NCBI GenBank assembly: GCA_022826905.1 | Contig: JAJDUA010000056.1 | Coordinates: 1 to 47,705 of the forward strand | Length of the DNA stretch: 47,705 nucleotides | Direction: 5' to 3' | From: Candidatus Dadabacteria bacterium | GTDB taxonomy: Bacteria; Desulfobacterota_D; UBA1144; Nemesobacterales; Nemesobacteraceae | Shown: in pieces, positions 41,868-47,705 of the stretch | Layout of the letters: each line of letters begins with the position of its first letter | Numbering within the stretch: the first letter of the stretch is position 1 | Notes under the pieces: model-generated | What the model was told of the DNA's origin: nothing | Database searches by the model: none | What the model saw: the letters and a program-made list of their open reading frames with translations, nothing else | Program-made: the position numbers and the translations under genes

Positions 41868-43187
41868 ATGGACGAAAAACAGCCACCAATAATCATAATC
41901 GGCGCGGGACTCGCCGGAGTCGAAGCCGCGAACCAGATAACAAAGTTCGGAATAAGGGCGGTTCTCTACGAAATGAGGCCCCGCAGAAAAACCGCCGCGC
42001 ACAAGACCTCCGGACTCGCGGAGCTTGTGTGCAGCAATTCCCTGAAATCGGCATCCATGGAGAACGCCTCCGGAATACTGAAAGAGGAGATGAGATGCCT
42101 TGGCTCGCTTGTTATCGAAGCGGCCGAAGCGTCAAGGGTTCCGGCCGGGAAGGCACTTGCGGTCGACAGGGAGATATTCTCTGATTACATAACGCAAAAA
42201 ATCCAGGGCAACGGACTTATAGACTTAAGAAGGGAAGAGGTAACCAAAATACCAGAAGACGGAATCGTGATCGTGGCCACCGGCCCGCTTACATCCGATG
42301 CGCTTTGCGCCGAGATTTCCTCGCTCACCGAGTCCGAATATCTTTACTTCTACGACGCCATCTCGCCGATAATCGACGCGGATACAATCGACCGCTCGAA
42401 AACCTTCAGAGGATCAAGGTACGACCGCGAAGACTCGGGAGATGGAGACTATCTCAACTGTCCGCTCTCCCAAGACCAGTACTACGAGCTTGTGGATGAC
42501 CTCATTCACGGAGAAAAAGTGGAAACCAAGGAGTTTGAGAAGGCGATTTATTTTCAAAGCTGCATGCCGGTTGAGGTCATGTGCGAGAGAGGAAGGGAGA
42601 CGCTTCGGTTCGGCCCATTAAAACCGGTTGGCCTTGTCGATCCGAGAACCGGCAAAATTCCCTTTGCCGTCCTGCAGCTGAGAACGGAGAACACCGAGGA
42701 AACCATGTACAACATGGTGGGTTTTCAGACAAAGCTCAAATACCCTCAGCAAAGGGCTGTTTTCAGAAAGGTTCCGGGGCTTGAGAGGGTGGAATTTCTA
42801 AGATATGGAAGCGTGCACAGAAACACATACATAGATTCCCCGAGGCTGCTTGAGAAAGACCTTTCCCTGAAATCCCGCCCGAGCGTTTTCTTCGCCGGAC
42901 AGATCACGGGAGTCGAAGGGTACGTCGAGTCCGCGGCAACCGGGATTGTCTGCGGAATAAACGCCTCGAGAAAAGCACTCGGACTTGTGCCCGCCCCGGC
43001 CCCGAGGGAGACGTCCATAGGCTCTTTGCTTGAATACATCTCGGTTCCCGGAAAAACCGGGTTTCAGCCGATGAACATAAACTTCGGGCTTTTTCCCAAG
43101 GTGGAAGGCAGGATGGGAAAGGAAAAGAAGCGTGGAATTATCGCTCAAAGAGCCATCGAGAGCATACGCGCGTACGAACCTTTTTAG
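41868..43187 (+). CDS. trmFO: Folate/FAD-dependent tRNA (uracil-5-)-methyltransferase TrmFO
   Basis: TrmFO makes m5U54 in the T-loop of tRNAs with methylene-THF and FAD. The 439-residue protein has the FAD-site IIIIGAGLAGVEAANQIT, then EMRPRRKTAAHKTSGLAELVCSNSLKS (family landmark), YFQSCMPVEVM containing the catalytic Cys, and a late FFAGQITGVEGYVESAATG. The family uses this in place of the SAM-dependent TrmA. It stands alone; the following Fic gene is probably a separate insertion. Confidence 0.96.
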   Translation: MDEKQPPIIIIGAGLAGVEAANQITKFGIRAVLYEMRPRRKTAAHKTSGLAELVCSNSLKSASMENASGILKEEMRCLGSLVIEAAEASRVPAGKALAVDREIFSDYITQKIQGNGLIDLRREEVTKIPEDGIVIVATGPLTSDALCAEISSLTESEYLYFYDAISPIIDADTIDRSKTFRGSRYDREDSGDGDYLNCPLSQDQYYELVDDLIHGEKVETKEFEKAIYFQSCMPVEVMCERGRETLRFGPLKPVGLVDPRTGKIPFAVLQLRTENTEETMYNMVGFQTKLKYPQQRAVFRKVPGLERVEFLRYGSVHRNTYIDSPRLLEKDLSLKSRPSVFFAGQITGVEGYVESAATGIVCGINASRKALGLVPAPAPRETSIGSLLEYISVPGKTGFQPMNINFGLFPKVEGRMGKEKKRGIIAQRAIESIRAYEPF

Positions 43188-43220
43188 CGTGTATCCGCCT
43201 TTTGCTGAAACCATAGCATT

Positions 43221-43266
43221 TGCCCTATAGCCCAGAAATAGGTAAAAATGTGGGCTATAGGGGGCA
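43221..43266. repeat. Inverted repeat before the Fic gene
   Basis: CCCTATAGCCCA (43223-43234) and TGGGCTATAGGG (43251-43262) are a perfect 12-bp inverted repeat across a 16-base loop; outer bases TG/CA extend it with a 2-base bulge. The right arm holds an AGGGGG tract 13 bp before the Fic ATG, so the RNA hairpin could mask the ribosome-binding site. As DNA, the same sites could bind a repressor. It could also be the trmFO-side boundary of an insertion. Confidence 0.7.
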
Positions 43267-43278
43267 TTCTTATCGCTC

Positions 43279-44418
43279 ATGAAATGGGTATGGCAACATT
43301 CTGACTGGCCAAACTTTACATGGGACCGGTCTGCTCTGATACCTCTGGAGAAGCGATTCCTGCACGAGTCGGGGCGCAGAATCGGCGCCTGGCGTCAGCT
43401 CACCAATGAAGATCAGTCCGAACTGCGGGTCAAGTGGTTAAGCGGCGAAGCCGTTGAGACATCCGCAATTGAAGGTGAAATTCTCGACCGGGAATCAGTG
43501 CAAGCCTCTATCCGCCGACGATTCGGGTTAACTACCGGCAAGGAGACTGCTTCACCTGAAGAAGAAGGGGTAGCTGAAATGATGGTAGCGCTCTTCCATG
43601 AGTATGACCGCCCGCTGAACCACGAAACGCTGTGGCGCTGGCACCGGATGCTCATGCGAGACCGCACTTACCTAGAAGTTGTCGGCGGCTATCGTCGCCA
43701 CCCCGAACCTATGCAGGTGGTTTCCGGGCCCGACTACAAACCAAAGGTTCACTATGAAGCACCCCCTTCGGAGCGGATGACAGAGGAGATGGAACGTTTC
43801 GTAGCATGGTACGGCCAGACCGCATCCATCGGGGATAGGCTATCTTCTTTGACCTGGGCGGGAACCGCACACTTGTACTTTGTGCGTATTCATCCCTTCG
43901 AGGATGGAAATGGGCGCATAGCCCGCGCCTTGGCGGAAAAAGCTCTCGCTCAGTCACTCGGCGAACCGAGCCTAGTTGCGCTTTCCCGCACCATCGCCCG
44001 ACGACGCAAAGCCTACTACGACATTTTGGATGAGAGTTCCAGATCGCTTGATATCACCGACTGGCTTAGGTGGTTTGCGAATACCGTATTAGACGCTCAG
44101 ATCTGGAGCGAACGCCGTCTGACCCGGTCAATCCAGCAGACACACTTGTTCAATCAGCTCCGCGGCTCGCTGAACCTACGCCAAGAGAAAATTTTGCTAC
44201 GACTCTTCGACGCCGAACCAGAAGGCTTTGAGGGTGGGCTCAGCGCACAGAACTATCACAGGATAACCGGGGCAACGGCTTCAACGGCGACGCGAGATCT
44301 CTCCAATCTGGTAGACATGGGCGCGCTTCGCAGAACAGGCCAGCGACGCCACACGCGCTACTGGCTCAACCTGCCTCCGTTTGAGGAACCGAACCGGCAG
44401 GAAACAAACGGTCAATAA
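43279..44418 (+). CDS. Fic-domain protein with N-terminal DUF4172 and inhibitory helix
   Basis: A 379-residue Fic protein. Fic enzymes usually add AMP to a hydroxyl of a target protein. The active site HPFEDGNGRIAR (205-216) is complete. TSAIEG (61-66) matches the [S/T]xxxE[G/N] inhibitory motif, so it is a self-inhibited (class II-like) Fic. The N-terminal WVWQHSDWPNFTWD region resembles DUF4172, and a winged-helix-like end (about 290-370; GLSAQNYHRITGATASTATRDL) may bind DNA or protein. It looks more GC-rich than neighbours and splits trmFO from glyQ, suggesting transfer. Confidence 0.93.
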   Translation: MKWVWQHSDWPNFTWDRSALIPLEKRFLHESGRRIGAWRQLTNEDQSELRVKWLSGEAVETSAIEGEILDRESVQASIRRRFGLTTGKETASPEEEGVAEMMVALFHEYDRPLNHETLWRWHRMLMRDRTYLEVVGGYRRHPEPMQVVSGPDYKPKVHYEAPPSERMTEEMERFVAWYGQTASIGDRLSSLTWAGTAHLYFVRIHPFEDGNGRIARALAEKALAQSLGEPSLVALSRTIARRRKAYYDILDESSRSLDITDWLRWFANTVLDAQIWSERRLTRSIQQTHLFNQLRGSLNLRQEKILLRLFDAEPEGFEGGLSAQNYHRITGATASTATRDLSNLVDMGALRRTGQRRHTRYWLNLPPFEEPNRQETNGQ

Positions 44419-44530
44419 ACAACCTCATAGCAATCATGCTTGTAGATTACTGAACGTACTTGCGGTTAAAGCCTCAACGAACAAAGCGGCGTATTTGATT
44501 CTTCTATTTTAGTGGTAGTATTTTCCGGTC

Positions 44531-45418
44531 ATGACCTATCAGGAACTTATTCTGGCTCTCCAAGACTACTGGTCATCCAAGGGATGTTTGGTGGTCCAGC
44601 CGTACGACATAGAAAAAGGCGCCGGAACTTTTCATCCGGCTACATTCCTGCGCTGCCTTGGTCCTGAACCCTGGCACGTAGCTTACGTCGAACCTTCGAG
44701 AAGACCAACGGATGGAAGATACGGAGATAATCCCAACAGGCTCCAGCACTACTACCAGTTCCAGGTGATAATAAAGCCCTCCCCTGACGACATTCAGGAA
44801 CTTTTCTTGGACAGCCTCAAGTCATTCGGCATAAACCCGCTTGAGCACGACATAAGGTTCGTCGAGGATGACTGGGAATCCCCGACGCTCGGAGCGTGGG
44901 GACTTGGGTGGGAAGTATGGCTTGACGGCATGGAAATAACGCAGTTCACCTATTTTCAGCAGGCGGGCGGCATAGACCTTGATCCGATATCGGCCGAGAT
45001 AACGTACGGAACCGAAAGAATAGCGATGTACCTGCAGGAAGTTGAAAGCGTTTACGATCTTGAATGGACAAAGGGGATAACGTACGGGGAGATTCATCAT
45101 CAGAGCGAAGTCCAGTTCTCAAAGTACAACTTCGAGGAATCCGACCCCGCGATGCTAAGCGACCTGTTTAACATGTACGAACAGGAATGTAGATCTCTTA
45201 TCGAAAAGCAGCTCCCCCTCCCCGCTTACGAATACTGTCTTAAAAGTTCGCACACCTTCAACCTGCTTGACGCGAGAGGGGCAATAGGGGTAGCCGAGCG
45301 GGCCTCATACATAGCGAGGGTAAGGGCGCTTGCGAATCTGTGCGCGACTTCATATCTGCAGACCAGAGAAAACCTAGGATTCCCCCTCCTGAAAAACAAC
45401 CCATGGAAAAAGAACTGA
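44531..45418 (+). CDS. glyQ: Glycyl-tRNA synthetase alpha subunit
   Basis: The alpha subunit carries the class II catalytic core and works as a hetero-oligomer with the beta subunit. The 295-residue sequence is typical: [74 protein letters not shown] and [13 protein letters not shown]. It overlaps glyS by 16 bp. The presence of glyQS shows this organism uses the bacterial two-subunit enzyme rather than the single-chain type. Confidence 0.98.
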   Translation: MTYQELILALQDYWSSKGCLVVQPYDIEKGAGTFHPATFLRCLGPEPWHVAYVEPSRRPTDGRYGDNPNRLQHYYQFQVIIKPSPDDIQELFLDSLKSFGINPLEHDIRFVEDDWESPTLGAWGLGWEVWLDGMEITQFTYFQQAGGIDLDPISAEITYGTERIAMYLQEVESVYDLEWTKGITYGEIHHQSEVQFSKYNFEESDPAMLSDLFNMYEQECRSLIEKQLPLPAYEYCLKSSHTFNLLDARGAIGVAERASYIARVRALANLCATSYLQTRENLGFPLLKNNPWKKN

Positions 45419-47493
45419 TACTCGAAATCGGAACGGAGGAAATACCCGCTCTTTTCCTTGAAAAAGCCCGGGGGGATCTGGGCAATATCCTAAGCGGAGA
45501 GCTTCGCGACAAGGGTATTGAATTCGAGGAGATAGAAATCCTCTACACCCCGAGAAGGCTTTCGGCAAGGGTAAGCGGACTTGAGAGAAGACAGAAGGAC
45601 CGAACAACGGAGAGCTTCGGGCCACCAATACGCATAGCATTTGACGAAAACGGAAAGCCCACAAAAGCAGCGTTGGGTTTCGCAAGGTCCCAGAAGGTCG
45701 ATGTCGATAAACTCGTCATCGCAAAAAGGGATAACGGGGAGTTTCTCTGCGTAAGGAAAATGATAAAAGGGAGAAAAACTTCATCCGTTCTAAAAGAAAT
45801 TCTTCCGGGAGTAATCTCATCGGTCCCCTTCCGGAAATCAATGAGATGGGGCGATGGAAAACTGACCTTCGCAAGACCCATAAGGTGGATAGCGGCTCTT
45901 TACGACGGCAAGCCCGTAAAATTCAGCGTTGAGAACATCAAAAGTTCTGATCAGAGCTTTGGTCACAGGTTTACTTCCCCGAAGCCGTTTCGAGTGGTTT
46001 CCTGGGGAGACTATCTGAAGACGCTTAAGAAAAGCAACGTAGTAGCTGATCCCGAGAAAAGAAAGGACATCATAAGAAAAGACACTGAGGCGGCGGCGAA
46101 AAAAATAGGCGGAACCGTAAAAGAGGACCCTGAACTGCTTGAGACCGTCATAAACCTGGTGGAGCACCCAACGGTGCTTGTCGGAGAATTCGAGAAGAAA
46201 TACCTGCGTTTGCCCGAGGAAGTGCTGATAAGCGTAATGAAAAACCACCAGAAATATTTCCCCGTTTATTCCCAGAAGACCGAGAAACTTCTCCCAAATT
46301 TCATCTTTGTCTGCGGAACTCCGGTCAAGGACAAACAGGTGATTATAAGAGGAAACGAGCGGGTAATAAGAGCAAGACTTAACGACGCCGAATTCTTTTT
46401 CTCCGAAGATACGAAAAAGAACCCAAGCGATTACACAGAAGATATTGAGAGCATGGTGTTCCTATCGGATATAGGAAGCTACAAGGCAAAGGTCGAGCGG
46501 ATGAGAATGCTTGCAGCCGATATGTTTGATAACCCTGACCTCGAGAGGGCCGCTGAACTTTCAAAGTCTGATCTCGCGACCCAGATGGTCTTCGAATTCG
46601 CTGAGCTCCAAGGAGTGATGGGCAAGTACTACTCGCTTGCCTCCGGGGAGAAAAAAGCCGTCGCAAACGCAGTCGAAGAGCAATATATGCCGCTTACGAG
46701 AACCGGCGAGCTTCCCCGCACCAAGACCGGAGCACTTCTAAGCATCGTGGACAAGGTGGATAATATCTGCTCTTGTTTCATCGCAGACCTCGCACCTACC
46801 GGGTCTTCCGATCCCTATGCTCTGAGAAGGCAGACCCTCGGAATAATAAGAATCGCCATAGAGAAAAAGCTCGATATTTCCGTCTCCACACTCCTTGAAC
46901 ACAGCATAAAGCTCGTCTTCGAGTCCATGGAAACGCAAAAAACCCGCGAGGTCAAACTATCCGAAGAAGAGCTTAAAGAAAATATCCTCGCATTTTTCTC
47001 CGAGAGGTTCCGCAACCTAATGACAGAGTCGGGCTACGAGAGAAACATTGTCGAATCCGTGATCTCGGCAGGTTTTGACAACCCCCTTGACGCCTATCGC
47101 AGGATAAACGCGCTTGGAAAATTCGCGAGGCGGAAAGATTTTGAAGCCCTGGCGACGGGCTTTAAGAGAGTTTTCAACATAGCGAAAACCAGACCGTCTT
47201 CGCCGCTTGACAAGAAGCTGTTCAAGCAAAAAGAGGAAAAGAATCTCCATAAAGTTTTTACCAAGACACAAACTGTGGTACTAAAAAGACTAAGCGACTC
47301 TGGAAAAGCCCCCAGGCAAAGTGATTACCTGAGTTGCCTTGAGTCCATAAAAATGCTCGCGGGTCCCATAGATCGTTTTTTTGACGCGGTAATGGTAATG
47401 GACAAAAACAAGAAGGTCAGAGACAACCGTCTGGCTTTGCTCAATGAGATAAAAGATCTGTTTTTCATGATCGCCGATTTCTCGAAAATCTGA
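45403..47493 (+). CDS. glyS: Glycyl-tRNA synthetase beta subunit
   Basis: The beta subunit binds tRNA-Gly and is needed for activity. The 696-residue protein begins [19 protein letters not shown], with later [45 protein letters not shown] and [14 protein letters not shown], and a C-terminal anticodon-binding region (DALR-type). ATG 45403 lies inside the end of glyQ; an earlier in-frame start (45340) is not supported by the family. Confidence 0.97.
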   Translation: MEKELILEIGTEEIPALFLEKARGDLGNILSGELRDKGIEFEEIEILYTPRRLSARVSGLERRQKDRTTESFGPPIRIAFDENGKPTKAALGFARSQKVDVDKLVIAKRDNGEFLCVRKMIKGRKTSSVLKEILPGVISSVPFRKSMRWGDGKLTFARPIRWIAALYDGKPVKFSVENIKSSDQSFGHRFTSPKPFRVVSWGDYLKTLKKSNVVADPEKRKDIIRKDTEAAAKKIGGTVKEDPELLETVINLVEHPTVLVGEFEKKYLRLPEEVLISVMKNHQKYFPVYSQKTEKLLPNFIFVCGTPVKDKQVIIRGNERVIRARLNDAEFFFSEDTKKNPSDYTEDIESMVFLSDIGSYKAKVERMRMLAADMFDNPDLERAAELSKSDLATQMVFEFAELQGVMGKYYSLASGEKKAVANAVEEQYMPLTRTGELPRTKTGALLSIVDKVDNICSCFIADLAPTGSSDPYALRRQTLGIIRIAIEKKLDISVSTLLEHSIKLVFESMETQKTREVKLSEEELKENILAFFSERFRNLMTESGYERNIVESVISAGFDNPLDAYRRINALGKFARRKDFEALATGFKRVFNIAKTRPSSPLDKKLFKQKEEKNLHKVFTKTQTVVLKRLSDSGKAPRQSDYLSCLESIKMLAGPIDRFFDAVMVMDKNKKVRDNRLALLNEIKDLFFMIADFSKI

Positions 47494-47598
47494 CCCGCAA
47501 CCAGCTGTCAGGCGACTGCGTGTTCGACGCGATGCCTACAAGCGTGAGCCAGACCGAAAGGCCACCTAGTATAGCATCAGTTTAGTAGTGGCGGGTAT

Positions 47599-47627
47599 TT
47601 GGGGCAGATGAGAGATTGTGGTAGAAT
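47599..47627 (+). promoter_or_regulatory. Promoter-like sequence near window end; gene may follow
   Basis: TTGGGG (47599-47604), a 17-bp spacer and TAGAAT (47622-47627). A GGAGG (47629-47633) follows, then open frames that run off the edge: one from TTG 47647, another without a standard start ending in ARWWNDSA. The gene, if any, cannot be identified. Positions 47494-47598 show no clear feature. Confidence 0.3.
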
Positions 47628-47705
47628 CGGAGGAAAAAACAAGAGCTTGAGATTCGGCAGGCAATTCAAGGTGTCGTGTCTGCGCGTTGGTGGAACGATA
47701 GCGCA

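Noticed and set aside
43221-43266. Terminator of trmFO
   Set aside because: The stem is strong but followed by GGCATTC, not T-rich, and placed right before the Fic start; an operator or leader hairpin is likelier.
47494-47705. Insertion sequence end at the right edge
   Set aside because: The sequence shows a promoter-like element and open frames but no terminal inverted repeat or transposase motif before the window stops.

Overview
The window looks like a chromosomal segment of a Gram-negative (two-membrane) bacterium with moderate GC by eye. The evidence for two membranes is a BamD-type lipoprotein, a TamA/BamA-type barrel protein, RlpA and an RseP-type protease. Several proteins resemble those of deltaproteobacteria-like lineages: a compact EF-Ts, DksA-family proteins and a Thermotoga-type DAHP synthase. 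An uncultured phylum such as Candidatus Dadabacteria is possible, but that is a guess; a marker-gene tree would be needed. Almost all of the window is densely packed housekeeping genes. TTG start codons are used repeatedly, often where genes are translationally coupled.

Layout: 1-3067 is a translation operon (rpsB-tsf-pyrH-frr) behind a good sigma-70 promoter, followed by serS on the other strand. 4.5-9.4 kb holds a UPF0173 hydrolase, bamD, a small lipoprotein, prmA-mtnA and two DksA-family genes, one of which has lost three of its four zinc cysteines. 9.6-11.3 kb is a sodium:neurotransmitter symporter-type transporter with a 32-residue small-subunit gene overlapping its stop. 11.3-13.6 kb is a two-gene lipid-headgroup cassette: a LicC-like nucleotidyltransferase, and a protein fusing a degenerate nucleotidyltransferase to a CDP-alcohol phosphatidyltransferase. 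13.7-16.4 kb is rlpA-panB-panC-panD. 16.5-21 kb holds an aminotransferase, a TamA-like protein and two unknown envelope-type proteins. 21.1-25 kb is LOG-apt-aroB-trmB followed by aroF, whose promoter -35 box lies inside a perfect 15-bp palindrome.

25-31.7 kb, read right to left, is ctpA, a divergent polysaccharide deacetylase, a 62-residue unknown, and the classic macromolecular synthesis operon rpsU-dnaG-rpoD. This is followed by a 5S rRNA gene with no 16S or 23S nearby, then purN. 31.8-36 kb is uppS-dxr-rseP without the cdsA gene that often sits between uppS and dxr, then an NTF2-like protein.

The main accessory island is 36.09-38.97 kb. It has three genes in a row: a small toxin-like protein, a zinc-ribbon/HTH protein of MqsA type, and a KGGVGR-variant MinD/ParA-like ATPase with a TPR-like tail. 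Three copies of a CATATRATYA motif flank its promoter. This is the best candidate for an undescribed conflict or regulatory system. After purE-purK-gph and trmFO there is a second accessory gene, a self-inhibited type Fic protein preceded by a strong inverted repeat, inserted before glyQ-glyS. The last 212 bases hold only a promoter-like sequence and possibly the start of a gene that runs off the edge.
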